Assembly: GCF_042477335.2 (NCBI RefSeq)
Contig: NC_091247.1
Coordinates: forward strand, 2,936,501-3,000,500
Source: Ovis canadensis
Taxonomy: Eukaryota; Chordata; Mammalia; Artiodactyla; Bovidae
Length of the DNA stretch: 64,000 bases
Reading direction: 5' to 3'
The notes under the pieces were generated by a model. That model was not told the origin of the DNA, ran no database searches, and worked only from the letters and a program-made list of their open reading frames with translations. The translations under genes were made by a program, and so were the position numbers. Below are positions 1-11,560 of this stretch, one piece after another (the first letter of the stretch is position 1; each line of letters opens with the position of its first letter).

Positions 1-1929
1 GCCGGGGTCATGAAGGCTCGGACATAGCCTTCAGTGGTGAGAAGGGAGACTCAGCCGCCCCGGTGCTCAGCCCCGAGCAGGGGGTGCGGACCCCCAAGTG
101 GCAGCACAGCAGGGACACCCGCAGACCCCAGAGGTCGGCGCAGCGGAGATCCCCTGCAGCCAAGCTGGGCTCCGGCCCACCAGTTTTGTGGCTACAGCAG
201 GGCCCTCAAGCTCTGTGAATCCAGCGCTAAAACAAGGCCCACGGTGCAGGGTCAGGGCTAAGCTGAGCGCCTTGCATCCCGAGGATGTGATTCACCACAT
301 GGCCAGGCATCTGGGGGACCCACCCCGCATGGGTGGCACCTGCCCCTCCCACACGCCTGCCCCCGCCCATGCACGTGGGCACCTCACGCCACAAGCTGCG
401 TCTCCTCTGAGCAATCAGGACTTGGGGGAGCTCCATCTGTGCCTGGATGTGAGCGGCAGCTGTGGGCACCCAGGGGCCCTGTCCTGGGCTCCTAGGACCA
501 CAGCCAGGGCTGCAGCCAGGACCCAAGCTGAGCAACAGCTCAGCAAAGCTGCAAAACCGCCTGGAGACAGGCCCCATCTGCGTTACGCATTACGAGCAAG
601 AAGACGTTGGGCTGCTTGGGGCCGCTCCTCCCCTTGCCAGCCGCCGTGCCCACACTGGGGACCGGCCGTGGGAAGCCGTGGTCATCAGACACCCCCGCCC
701 CCCAGCTGCCCACCTCACTCGGCCAGCTCCGCTCTGGGCCTCGGCTTCCCATCCATCGTGAGGCGATGGGGGCCCAGCACCCAGGCTGCTTCCCCCAACC
801 CCCGAGAGTCTGCTTGGAAGTTTCTGGGCCTAGAAGTGAGGCGGAAGAGGCATGGGAGGGCAGGAGGAGACAAATGACTCCGAGAAGGTCCAGGTGGGCA
901 GCCCCAGGCCCAGGGGAGGGGACTCCCCCCTTCTCTCTGAGCCCTCCCTCACAACCAGGAGCCCTTACAACCCCCAATCTGCCAGGTGTACCTCCACCCC
1001 ATCCTTTCCGAGGGCAGGAGGGACCTTGAGTAGAGCCTGCTGGGCGGTGGTGCAGGGCGGGAGCAGGGCCTCCTGAGCCCACCCTCCCAACTCAGGGCCA
1101 CCCTGCCCCCTGAGAGGCCCGCAGACAGCTGGGGCTCCAGCCTGCTCAGAGACCCCTCTGGCAGAGAGGGGCTGGGCATTAGGGTCTCCTCCATACATGG
1201 ACCTGCTCCTTGCTTTCACTGGTGCTGCTGGAGACGGGCTGGAGGTGGTCCCTCTCCACAGATGCCCCCTGCCCCCGGCACCCAGTCTGGACTGAGGGCT
1301 TTGGGCTTAGGGTGGTCCCAGCGCATCTAGACTCATCTCCATTCCCAGAAGCACACATGTCCCCAGGAGCCCTGCAAACCCAGGAGCCCAGCCTCCGGCA
1401 GCCCCTGTCCTGGGAGCTTTCTCAGGAGGGGCTTTCTCAGGAGTGCTGGGTGGGTGGGGGCCGGCAGGCGGACGCTGGGTGGGGCGCAGTCTTGGACAGA
1501 GTGCAGACTGAAACTGGGAGTTTCAGGTGCGAGGCTGGGCGAGGGCCAGGCAGGCAGGCGAGGGCCAGGCAGGCAGGTGGGCCAGGCAGGCAGGCGAGCG
1601 CCGCACTGGTTTCCTAATTCCCCCTGGAGGCTCAGCCCCTGGTGCCCGCCTGGGTGGCCCAAGCCCCCTTGCTCTGATGTCATCCCTTTCCCAGGGCAGG
1701 GAGGCCCCGCCAGGGACCCTGAGAGAGCCCGCGGCCGCTGCCGCGGGGGTGGGGCAGCGGCGGCTTCCTTATCTGTAACTAGGGGCAACAGCGGTCTCCC
1801 CGCCCCTGCTCCCAGCTGTGCCGTCAGCTCCTGGGAATGCTGCTGCTGCCTCCTCCAAGAGGCCCACCAGGACCTGGGGCTGGAGAGGAGTCCACCCCCC
1901 CACCCCACCCCCTACTCCAAGCCACATGG
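1..1929. other. GC-rich intergenic DNA, no gene seen
   Basis: Unique GC-rich sequence. The only structure is a short tandem repeat at 1546-1602 and a small CpG cluster around 1728-1765 (a NotI-type GCGGCCGC). Open frames here show no family resemblance. Confidence 0.7.
1546..1602. repeat. Short tandem repeat, about three GGCCAGGCAGGCAGG units
   Basis: Units built on GGGCCAGGCAGGCAGGCGA recur about three times with small changes. Confidence 0.7.
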
Positions 1930-2240
1930 AAACAAGCCAGCCTGGCTGGGACGCCCGCTTAATCTTTTGCTGAAAAGATAATTTCTTTCTGTACCATTGT
2001 CAGGCACTGGTAGAGGGGAACAAAGGGGCTTTTGTGACAGCCCCCCTTGGTACGACCCGGCAAGGCCCGGCATTTTCCCTCCAAATGTAAAACCCTGTAA
2101 CGGGAAGTTTTTCTCATAACCCTCTCCTTTTCTCAAGTACAGAATCACTTTTGTTGCCGAGGACCAGCGCATGGCAGTGGGGAGGGCCCGGTTTTTCCTT
2201 CTCATCATTGCAAAATGCCCTGTGCAAGGGGCCTGGAAGG
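1930..2240. promoter_or_regulatory. Candidate distal enhancer with SOX-dimer palindrome and GATA site
   Basis: A non-repetitive AT-richer island about 40 kb upstream of NOTCH1. It carries AAAAGATAA (GATA-type, near 1973-1981), CCATTGT (SOX-type, 1994-2000) and ACAAAGGGGCTTTTGT (2020-2035). The last fits the SOXE dimer consensus ACAAWR-N4-YWTTGT exactly. Nothing in the island is coding. Target gene and activity are inferred. Confidence 0.4.
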
Positions 2241-2400
2241 CGAGGGGCAGGGTAGGGAGCTGCAGCGTGTCCCTTCCCCTCCATCTTTCCCCGGGGTGGG
2301 GAAGGGGTGAAATGAACACATTCCTCAGGGCTTGAAGCCCATGGGCCTCCAGCGCCCACTGCCCTGTCCGTGGGGTTAGGAACATTCCTCTTTATGATCC

Positions 2401-2457
2401 CTCCATCCGTCCATCCCTCTGTCCATCCATCTGTCCGTCCGTCCTTCTGTCCGTCCT
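2401..2457. repeat. Tetranucleotide microsatellite (TCCA/TCCG/TCTG)n
   Basis: Interrupted CCAT/CCGT/CTGT units over about 57 bp, a degenerate CATC-type microsatellite and a likely polymorphic marker. Confidence 0.85.
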
Positions 2458-3049
2458 GCCCAGCAGAAGGGCCAGAAGGGACAGAGCTGTGACTCCCACG
2501 TCCCACCCCCACCCTGCACAGCCACCCATCAGCTCTGCCCTTTGCTCCCACACATTCACCGCAGCCCTTCGGCAATGCAAAATATAAGGGGAGGATCACA
2601 CAACAAGAGAAGATAAAAATCAGCAGTGACTCCTCCTGGCAGCGACAGTTTCTTAGTATCCGGGGCATGTCCTAGATCGGCTCCGCACACTCATAATAAC
2701 ACATCCTGCCTCACAAAGTTGGAGGCACCGTTCATCCACTCACCGGTTCATTCACTCATTCCACGGGTAACCCTCAAGCAGCTCAGGGCTCGGAGCTTTG
2801 CCCTAGACCAGAGCGGCTGTTGCAAACGAGCCGCCCTGGGGCCCGGCCTTCCCCTCCAGAGGGTGAGATAGCCATGGGCTAAACACACCAGTCGGTCATC
2901 CCATCACGCTCTCATCTGACACTGGGTGGTAAGTGCTCGCCTGGACCACTGAACATGTTTCTGCAATGCCCTTGCTGGTCATGGGACTGGGTCTCACGGA
3001 GAGGGTTGTTCCACGGTTTATCAAACATGCTTTCAAGGCAGCTTAGTTG

Positions 3050-3180
3050 TAAAGCTGCTGTTTACATGCCAGGCGCTTGCTGAGCGCGGTTTTGGAGGTG
3101 CTGTGCGAACGCTGCTGTGTCGATGAAGAGACAGAGGGTCAGAGAGGTGCCCTGCTGAGCCCACCAGGGACAGCACGGGG
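3050..3180 (-). repeat. MIR-like SINE remnant
   Basis: GATGAAGAGACAGAGGGTCAG resembles the antisense MIR core (GATGAGGAAACTGAGGC...CAGAGAGG). It is old and diverged. Confidence 0.4.
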
Positions 3181-3883
3181 GCTGTTTGACTTGGCAGCTG
3201 CTGTCCCCTCCCCGCCTCCCGTGCGGCACTTCTCTGTCCCTCCTCTGACCCTCGAGAGAGTCAGCCTTGTCTGGGACACCTCTTTCCCGCCAGGCTCTGG
3301 GGGCCTAGCCAGGGGCTGTGGCAGTGGGACTCTGGGGCCAGGCATCATCTGAGGAGCCTCCCACCCCCACGAGGGCTCGCCGAGCCACCAGCCATCAGAC
3401 AAGAGGAGGAAACCCCAGCTCAGGAGTGCCGGGCTGGGTCAGGGGGTCTCAGCTCCCCTAAAAGAAACACAGGCCCCTCCTGTTCGCACAGCCGGGATTT
3501 CCCCACAGATAAAGTCAAGCCGTCTTTGGACTGTTTCCGTGAACATGAGCCCCTGAGACCCCACCGAGCTGGAGTCGTATAGCATAATCGTCCCTCTGTA
3601 GCTGGCCGATTCCACTCAGCGTGACGCCCTCATGGCTCATCGGCGCTGCCACCTGCGCGGAGATTCCGTTCCTTTTCGGGGCTGAGTCGTATTCCAAAGC
3701 GAGTGTTGCCCACACTCACTTCCGCTCTGCACCCATCAGGACACACTCGGGTTGCTTCCACGTTTCAGCTGTTGTGAATAATGCCGCTGTGCACGTGGGC
3801 GAGCAAATCCCTACTCAAGTCTCTATTTTCAATTCTTTCGGGTAAACATCCAGAAGTAGGATTGCTGAATCATCTGGTAATTC

Positions 3884-4030
3884 TTTTTTTAAAATTTTAA
3901 TTAATTAATTAATTAATTTTTGGTCGTGCTGAGGAGGCTCACAGGATCTCAATCCCTCAGCTTGAGATCAAACCTGGCCCTGGTAACGAAAGCACGGAAG
4001 TCCTAACCACTGGACCACCTGGAGAGTCCC
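3884..4030 (-). mobile_element. CHR-type tRNA-Glu SINE inside L1
   Basis: The antisense tail (T-rich with TTAA tetramers at 3896-3920) leads to the tRNA-like head GATCAAACCTGGCCC...CTAACCACTGGACCACCTGG. It is typical of cetartiodactyl CHR SINEs and interrupts the L1 at a matching consensus point. Confidence 0.75.
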
Positions 4031-4380
4031 CATGTGGTGTTAATAACTCTGTGTTGAATGTTTTGAGGATGCGTCACACTGTTCTCAAAGCAGCTGCTCT
4101 GGTTTACAGCCCACCAGCAGCGTACACCGTCTCCGAGTTCCCCACATCCTCATCCAAACTTGTTTTCTGGTGGTTCTGTCTATAGTAGCATGATGAAATG
4201 GGTGTGAGATGGTACCTTACTGTGGTAACGATCATTTTCCCCAATGATCAGTGGTGTTTGGCCTCTTTTCATGTGCTTGTTGGTAAACTGTATATTTCCT
4301 TTGGAGAAATGTCTGTTTGTGTTCTTGTCCACTTTGGAGTCGGATTCTTTGTTTGTGTTGTTGTTGAGTTGTAGGAGTTC

Positions 4381-4575
4381 TTTTTAAAAATATATATTTT
4401 TAAATTTATTTGACTGTACTGAGTCTTAGCTGTGGCACACGGGGTCTTCGGTTTTCTTTGCAGCGGTGGGATCTTTACCCGTAGCACATGGGATTTAGTC
4501 CCCCGACCAGGGATTAAACCCGGACCCCCTGCATTGGCATTGCAGAGTCTTAGCCACTGGCCCCCGGGAAGTTCC
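4381..4575 (-). mobile_element. Second CHR-type SINE inside the same L1
   Basis: TTTATTTGACTGTACTGAGTC through GACCAGGGATTAAACCC to CTTAGCCACTGGCCCCCGGG is an antisense CHR SINE. L1 sequence resumes directly after it. Confidence 0.75.
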
Positions 4576-4690
4576 TCCTGAATCCTGGATATCACTCCTT
4601 GTCACGTACACGATTCCCTGGGCTGCCTCCCCACTGCCAAGACAGTGTCGTTCAAAGCACAGACACTTGATTCTGAGGCATCCAAGTCTC

Positions 4691-5322
4691 CTGTGCAGCT
4701 TCTCTGGAAACAGCACTCCGCGGGGAGATCCCAGGGTGGGGGATCCTTCCCTGAGGTTCTCCTCGGGGCACACCTGGGACCACGTGGCCAGGAAAGCTGC
4801 TCTGGGCTCCCCCAGGAGACAGGGCTGGGCACTGGAGAGAGGCGATGAGAGGCACGCGGCTGCCGAGGGCGCACCGTGAGCCCAGCCCCGCCCTGGGACA
4901 GGGGTGTCGCCCGTCCTGGAGGGCAGGCGAGGCACGGGGCATCACAGGTCCTTCCGACAGGCGCCCACTCTCGGGGGCCCAGGCACAGGCTTCCCCCCAA
5001 GCCCTCTCATTACAGGCGCAGATCTGACGCAGGAGGGAGGCTGGCTTCCAGTCAGTCACTGGCCAGGGGCTGCCCCAGGGCCACTGAGAATCTGGCACAT
5101 CACTGCTCGAACTCAGGACCTGGTGGCCAGGATGGGCAGCCCTGGGCATGTCACTTCTGGTCCTGTCGTCAGCACTGTTTGATTCTCCTGGAGCCACCAC
5201 CACAAAGGGTCACGGCCCGGGGGCTGCTAGCAGCAGCAGAAGAGTCTCCGCGCTCCAGCATCTGGCTCCGTCACCTCATGCAGAGAGAGGGGAAAACGTG
5301 GGAACAGTGGGCTCTCGGGCTG
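4691..5322. other. Unique intergenic DNA, nothing recognised
   Basis: GC-rich with several overlapping open frames on both strands and no domain similarity. Confidence 0.6.
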
Positions 5323-5882
5323 CAAAACCACGGCAGATGGTGACTGCAGCCACGAAATCAAAAGATGCCTACTCCTTGGAAGAGAAGCTACTCAGTGTAT
5401 TAAAAAGCAGAGACCTCACTTTGCTGGCAAAGGTCCATATAGGCAAAGCTATGGTTTTTCCAGTAGTCATGTATGGAAGTGAAATCTGGACCATAAAGAA
5501 GGCTGAGCACCAAAGAATTGATGCTTTCTAACTGAGGTTCGGGAGAAGACCCTTGAGAGTCCCTTGGACAGCAAGGAGATCAAACCAGTCAATCCTAAAG
5601 GAAATCAAGTCTGAATATTCATTGGAAGGATTGATGCTGAAGCTGAAGCTCTAATACTTTGGCCACTTATGGGAAGAGCCAACTCATTGGAAGAGACCCT
5701 GATGCTGGGAAAGATCGAAGGCAGGAGGAGAAGGGGATGACAGAGGATGAGATGGTTGGATGGCATCATCGACTCAATGGACATGAGTTTGAACTCCGGG
5801 AGCTGGTGATGGACAGGGAGGCCTGGAGTGCTGCAGTCTATGGGGTCGCAGAGCCGGACGTGACTGAGCGGCTGGACAGCAG
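5323..5882 (+). mobile_element. BovB LINE, 3' truncated copy
   Basis: This matches the 3' end of the BovB retrotransposon, including the C-terminal reverse-transcriptase region (a short open stretch reads FPVVMYGSEIWTIKKAEH before a stop near 5530) and the 3' tail ending near GACTGAGCGGCTGGACAG. It is 5'-truncated with small internal deletions and frameshifts, so it cannot be active. BovB marks a ruminant genome by established knowledge. Confidence 0.88.
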
Positions 5883-6240
5883 CGGTTCTGGGGGCACAGG
5901 CCTGAAACCAAGTGTCCAGTGTCACACTGCTCCGAGGGTTGCAGGGGAGGGTCCGTCCTGTTTCATCTCGCTGCTGGGGGCTCCAGGGCCCCTTGGCGTG
6001 TGGTCGCGTTGCTCCAGCCTCGTCGCTCCAGCCTCTGCTCTGGCTTCACGGGGCTGCTCCTGTGTGACTGGGTCTGTTTCCTCTTCTCTTTGGAGGGCGC
6101 CTGTCAGTGGCTTCAGTGCACTCCTCAAGCCAGGGCGGTCTCATCTCAAGACCCTTAGCTAATTACACCTGGGAAGACCATGTGTCCAAATCAGATCCCT
6201 TTCTGAAGTTTCTGATCCTCATGAACTGGGGGCCCCTGCT
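5883..6240 (-). mobile_element. MLT1-like (ERVL-MaLR) LTR remnant
   Basis: CTCATCTCAAGACCCTTAGC, then TAATTACACCTGGGAAGACC, match the antisense of an MLT1-type LTR (TTAATTACATCTGCAAAGACC). Upstream sequence fits the CTTCTCCCTGTGTCT part poorly. It is an old fossil with no coding part. Confidence 0.6.
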
Positions 6241-6351
6241 CAGGCCCCAACGAGCCCTCAGTTCTGCCCACCTGGCACACCGGGCCCAGCTTCTCCCGCA
6301 GTGGTGAGACCCAGTGATCAGACCTGTGGCCGGAGCCCTGTGGCTGGGCTT

Positions 6352-6564
6352 GTGGTTGCTTCGTCGCTCAGTCATGTCCGATGCTTTTGCAACCCCATGG
6401 ACCGCAGCCCACCAGGCTCCTCTGTCCATGAGATTCTCCAGGCAAGCGTCCTGGAGTGGGTTGCCATTTCCTCCTCCAGGGGATCTTCCCGACCCAGGGA
6501 TCTAACCCATGTCTCCTGCATTAGCAGGCGGGTTCTTTCCCGTTGAGCCACCTGGGAAGCCCCG
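6352..6564 (-). mobile_element. Bov-tA SINE with 10 bp target-site duplication
   Basis: A full-length antisense Bov-tA (tRNA-Glu-derived head joined to a BovB-derived body). It is flanked by the perfect duplication GGCTGGGCTT at 6342-6351 and 6565-6574, which fixes its boundaries. The head keeps a tRNA-like B-box region, but it is not a tRNA gene. Confidence 0.92.
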
Positions 6565-6574
6565 GGCTGGGCTT

Positions 6575-9500
6575 ACCCAGTTCTTTTGTCCACGAGGACT
6601 CTGGCTTCCTGGGGTCTCCTGGTCCTGGACAAATGGGGTGGGGCGGCCTCACAGCCCCAACTCGCTACGGACACTCTCTTGCTCTGGGTCCCACTCAAAA
6701 CTGACTGTGTTCTGAGCCACCCAACAAATGGGGTGGGGCAGTGCCCAGGGGGGTCACTGGGGCTGCCTCTCGGACCACCGAGGCAGCTGGGGCAGGTGCA
6801 GAGGCACCATCGGGCCACGACCCTCGGAGACCAGTGGCCCCTGGTAGGGATGGAGGGCGGCGTCGGCCTCTGCCGTCAGGCACCGCCCGCTGGTGGAGAA
6901 GCCCCTGAGTCTGCTGGGCTTGTCAACCACTTGGACCTCTTGGACCACCAGTCAGATTCCCTCAATATCGTCAGCACAGCGAGCTTGTAGGATGCTCTGC
7001 AGAGAGGCACCACTTCTGCCCTCACCCCCACGCTCCGCTGCACGGTCAGGTACGAGTCACAGTGGTCTCCCGGTGCGCTTCCTCGGGTACACCGCTGCTC
7101 TGGGAAACAGCCAGGCCCCTCCAGGAGGCTCTGGCAGAACTGCCTCTGCAAACCTTGCTTTGTCATCACAGGATTCTTCCTTAAGGGACCCGGCTCCGAT
7201 TCAAGCGCTGGGCTCCGGGTCTGAACGCCGGCTCAGGCCCCAGACCCGGGTGAAAATGCTTCTACCGCAGCAGCTGGCGCCATTCCGGCTCACCTGTCCC
7301 TGCACTACGGGACAATCCCTGGGCCAGCTCCCGCCCATGTTCCCATCGGCCTCACCCCATGGCCGACAGAGACCAGTGCGCCCTGCTGCGTTGCCGTGGG
7401 TCCCCAGGGTTGGCCGCCGCCCTGGTTCGGCTGCCCCCGGGGCGATTCTGGCCTCCGCCTTCTGACACTCCCCATCATGGGAGGCTTCGGGAGCTGACAG
7501 GCGGTTCCTGGAAGCACCCTCTCCTGTCCAGCTGGCCTCCACACCACGGCCACCACAGGGCCTCCGCTGCAGCGTGCTTCCTGCCGCGTAGGCCGGGCTG
7601 TCCTCTGGGAAGGCAGAGGTGGGCAGAGGGTTCTCTGCGTCCTTCCGACGCTCACATGTGCTGCCCCCGCCCCTCGGCTAATGTGGGCTGAGCCCCAGAA
7701 CCAGCTCCAGGGTCAAATCCTGACCCACGACCCAGAACCACCATCAGAACTCTCCCCACACAGCATGGCCACGGCCCCCACCCTGACCCCCCAGGGTCCC
7801 GCAGTCCCTCCCTCACTAGCCCCCCCGCCCCCGCCCCGATGGTCACAGCAGCCTGGCCTTGGGAGGGGCCTGGAAGGGAAGGGGAAGGGGGGTCCCATGG
7901 AGCATCTGCAAGGCGCCCAGAACAGAGGGCTGCAGACCCCTAGAAGACGGAGTGGCCACTTCTGGGGGTGTCCTCTCCTTGGACCCCCTCACGCAGGGCC
8001 CAGAGTGCCCTCCTGCTAGGTCAGAGCCCTGACCCGGCCCGGGGGGTGGGGTGCCTGCCTCCCCTGCAGTCCTGTGTGTCCACTGAAGTCCTGGAGCCCC
8101 GCGTCGCCCGCCTCAGCTCTGGCCGCAGGGTAAAGCCAGGGGTCTGGGTGAGCCTCCCCTCCTGTGGGCAGAGGGGAGCTCAGGCTGACAGCCGCCAGAC
8201 CCAGCCGTGACGTGATTGTCCCCTAGCCCCTGGGTCTCGGGGGACCGCGGCCGGTCCCCCCTCCCAGATCGCCCTGGCAGGAAGGGTACATACCTGTGGC
8301 ACTAGGCCGGGGCTCTTCTGCCACCTGGCTGGACAGTGCTTGGGTTCCAGAACCCCACCCTGAGCTTCCCCTTCCTGGAGCCACGCCAGGGCCAGAGGAC
8401 CTAATGTGGCTCTCTCAGGAGCAGACCCGAAGTCCAGGCCGGCTCAGTCCTTGGAGGAGCCGGGGAACTACACGAAACACAGCCCAGGACTCCCTGGGAG
8501 CGGGGGCCATGTATTGACATTTCCAGCCCCCAAATGCTGTCACTCCTGGGCAAAGTGGATAAGAATACAGGCGCCAGCTGCTGGAAGAGAGGCGAAGCAG
8601 GCAGAGCACCAACGGATTGGGATGGGAGGAGGGAGTTTCAGCGCGGGGGACTGGTGGGGATTCGGTGCGGTGAGGCAATCTAGGAGGACTTTCAGGCAGT
8701 GGCGTGGCCAACCCAAGCTTCACCCAGGAGGCTCCTGTATTAAAGACAGCACGGGCCTTTGAGCCCCAGCTCCCACTAAATGAGCCTGTTCTTACCTCTT
8801 TCAAGGGCACAACCCCATGGGGCCCTACTCTCTGGGTGAGGAAATCTAGCCCAGGGTGCCAACGGGATGCCACAGGGGCTACCCACCGCCTCCTCCTTCC
8901 CCTCCTCCGACTTCTTCGTGCCCTCAGGGGCCCCTCCCCCGGAGGCCTGGCCGCAGGGCCCAGTGCTCAGCCTGAAGCCTCCTCTAGCTCTGAGCTCCCG
9001 GGCAGGCCGTGCTGGCTCTCCAGTTTGGAGGGGCACCTGTATCTCAAATCCCAGAGCTGCGCTCCCACCTGCTCCTTCCCCGCCTTCCTGCCGGGGAGAA
9101 GGCAGGCCCCTCACCCTGGACCCCCACATCTGCTGCTTCCCAGCAGTGGTGCCCCAGAATCTGAAGGCTGTGCCGGCCCCTCTTCTGCCCCAGGTCCCCC
9201 TCCACCAGCATGAGCATCTAAGGAGGGATCATGAAACAGCATCTGAGGCTTAACCCCTGCAGGAATCCCCCTGTAGCGAGATCAGAGCTCCCTGTGCCTG
9301 GGCGATGGGCGGTGTGTGCGGGGGGCTGTCACTGCCCTGGTGCCATCCTCTCTTGGCTCCCTGAGCCTCACACCCTCCTCCCTGTTTCTTGGAGGCTCCA
9401 GGTAGTCGCCCACCACAGGGCCTTTGCACAAGCTGCTACCTGGCCAGCCGCTCCACCCACACTGACTGTCTGGGCATCCAAGTGGATGCACGCAGCTGCT

Positions 9501-9814
9501 CTCCAGTCTGTGTGCTGAGCTCCTGGGAGCAGAGCTGTGTGGGCACAGCAGGTCCTCGAGGAGTGAGTGAGCGAGGCAGCGGGGAGGGGCATGACCCACC
9601 TTCCCCCACTTGGGGAGGCGCTGGCTCACCTGCCAAGACCCAGGGAAGGCTTTCTATCCACCCAGGGGTCCCAGGACACCCCTGCCGGCTGCAGGGCCTG
9701 ACGGTGATGGGGTGGCGGGGGCCCAATGAAGGGTTGCCCATCCCAGGATCCCCCTTCTTGCCCTGCCCCCTGGGGTTCAGAGGGGCCTTGAGGGGCAGGC
9801 CAGACTAGCCAGAG
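6575..9814. other. Unique GC-rich intergenic DNA, nothing recognised
   Basis: No repeat family, RNA gene or coding similarity is seen. Many short open frames on both strands reflect GC bias. Confidence 0.6.
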
Positions 9815-10085
9815 AGGAAATCCTTGTATTTTTGAGGACAAATGGAAACAAACCGTTTCTTGTTTATTTCCTGGTGAATTGTGCCCAGGCCAGCAGGCTG
9901 GGGGAGCCGAGCTGGAGTTAACTCTTTCTTCTCTGGATTTAATTGTCCCTCCTTCCGGCTGGCGCTCCTCTGAGGCTCCCAGCGCCTAGGGAACTGCTTT
10001 CCTGTACTCCAAGGGGGAGGGGAAGGACTGAAAAAACACACACAAATCAAAGCCTCAGCAATAAATAAGCCCCCGGCCTGTGGAG
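9815..10085. promoter_or_regulatory. Candidate distal element with FOX and ETS-like motifs
   Basis: A unique AT-rich island. On the - strand CAGGAAATAAACAAG (9859-9873) places an ETS core (AGGAA) against a FOX core (ATAAACA). AAACAAACC lies near 9846 and GTTAAC near 9917. Adjacent FOX and ETS cores are typical of endothelial enhancers by family knowledge; the assignment here is inference. Confidence 0.35.
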
Positions 10086-11244
10086 TCTGAGAACCCGGAA
10101 ACGCCCCCGCGTCGGCCCCCGGAGCCAGGGATATGGGGCCCGGGGACCTGGGGCATCTGACCGGGAGGAGCCTCGCTAAGCCTGCTGTGGCTTCGGGGAT
10201 CCTGGGGTGGGGGGGCTTGTCTGCAGCAACTTCTTCCCATTACCTCACCCGGAAGGGCTGAGCCAGAGTAGGGTAAGCCGCCCCCCTGGAGCCACTATCA
10301 GGCCGGCGCTCCGGACCGGTGTCCTTGCGTCCGCTGCAGCCAGGGCTGCATTGAGCCCACGGTAGATGCAGACCCAGTATGCCAGGGGTCCCTGCCTCCA
10401 CTGCCCTGGCATGCCCTGCCAGGCAGCAGGCTGGCCTGGCGAGGGGGTGGGGGTAGACCCTGCAGGGGCTCAGCCCTGCACAGGGCACCCTACAGGCTCG
10501 GGTGCAGAAATTCATGAAGGTCGATGGGTAGACCCACAGCTGGGGGGCAGGGTTCACGCAGCAGGAGGCAGGTGGCCCTATTGCAAGGAAGGTCATTCAG
10601 GGCTGGGCAGGGGTCGTCTGACTTCCCTGGCCTCCAATACAGCCTGGAGGCTGCACCCAACCAAAGAGGACACTGACGCTGCTGTGGGAAGACCCGGGGT
10701 GGGGGCAGCCTGCTGGGGAATGCCTGGGGTGGGTGCGCCCCTCACTTCCCATGGTCTGGAGGCGGGGCTTCTGCAGCCCAGGACCCCCTCCTTGGCAGAG
10801 CCTGGAGAGGTGGTCTCCGTCCCACCTGCCTCTGGCCCCTGCAAGTCTGGGGCCCAATGGCCCACCCGCTCCGGTCCCCTCCCTGCAACTAGCCAGGCTA
10901 GACCCCGCCCCCAGCACGCTGGTTCTCACAGTCCCGGGGCCACTCCCACGCTGTTCCGCAGTCGCCCCCCTGGCTCCCAGCCCCTGCCCTGCGGCTCGCT
11001 GGAAACACCGACCAGATGTTGGGACAGTGGCCCATGGTGGGGGGGAGGAAGTGGCTGGGGGGTGTCCACCTGGAGAGTAAGCAGGGCCTGGCGGGGCTTG
11101 GGCACGTCAGAGAGAAAGGGCCCACGCCACTCTCATTGATCAGACGGGGACACAAGGACCAGGAGGCCCACGGCTGACCCGCCCAGGCCAGGGGACACAG
11201 GCCTCCTTTGGGGTCTCTGCCTCGCTGTGCCTCAGCAGCCCACA
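10086..11244. other. Unique GC-rich intergenic DNA, nothing recognised
   Basis: An open frame at 10366-11139 (257 codons) has low-complexity Gly/Pro/Arg-rich content and no recognisable domain. I see no splice or promoter context. Confidence 0.6.
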
Positions 11245-11560
11245 CAGTGTGCAGTGTGTGTGCACATGCTCATCGACACACGTGTGTGCACACACTCATC
11301 GACACACGTGTGTGCACACTCATCGACACACGTGTGCACACACTCATCGACACACGTGTGTGCACATGTTCACACGATGTGCAATGTGTGCACATGCTCG
11401 TCCACACACGTGTGCACACACACTCATCGACACACACATGTGTCCACACGTTCACACTGCAATGTGTGCACACGCTCAGCAACACACGTGTGCACACATG
11501 CTCATCCGCACACATGTGCACACGCTTGTCCTCACATATGCGAGCACATGTACACTAGCA
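11245..11560. repeat. Minisatellite with about 24-26 bp units and CACGTG motifs
   Basis: Degenerate units of ACACACGTGTGTGCACAC plus TCATCG repeat across about 300 bp. Six exact CACGTG hexamers fall at 11279, 11305, 11329, 11353, 11407 and 11485. Alternating purine-pyrimidine tracts could adopt Z-DNA. The repeat has no stop in several frames on both strands, so it produces false His/Cys/Thr-rich open frames. Confidence 0.9.

Larger units (their letters stand above)
2241..3494. other. Intergenic DNA with microsatellite and MIR-like remnant
   Basis: Apart from the microsatellite at 2401-2457 and the MIR-like patch at 3050-3180 I see no feature. Tetranucleotide-like TTCATTCACTCATTCC near 2747 may be an old L2 or MIR edge. 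Confidence 0.5.
3495..4690 (-). mobile_element. L1M LINE 3' fragment split by two CHR SINEs
   Basis: Antisense L1 3' sequence is recognisable in three pieces: 3495-3883 (GTTGTGAATAATGCCGCTGTG, CCAGAAGTAGGATTGCTGAA), 4031-4380 (CATCCTCATCCAAACTTGTT, TGGAGAAATGTCTG) and 4576-4690 (CTGGATATCACTCCTTGTCA). The pieces align in order to one L1 consensus, so the SINEs at 3884-4030 and 4381-4575 inserted later. No intact reading frame remains. Confidence 0.8.

Noticed and set aside
98-877. A 259-codon open frame at the window start
   Set aside because: No recognisable family and several competing frames; no evidence of transcription.
6352-6564. tRNA gene in the Bov-tA head (also other Bov-tA copies)
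   Set aside because: Only a tRNA-Glu-derived SINE head; a complete cloverleaf is not kept and the target-site duplications show retroposition.
11245-11560. Possible CRISPR-like array
   Set aside because: No unique spacers between repeats; units are contiguous and degenerate, and the genome is mammalian.
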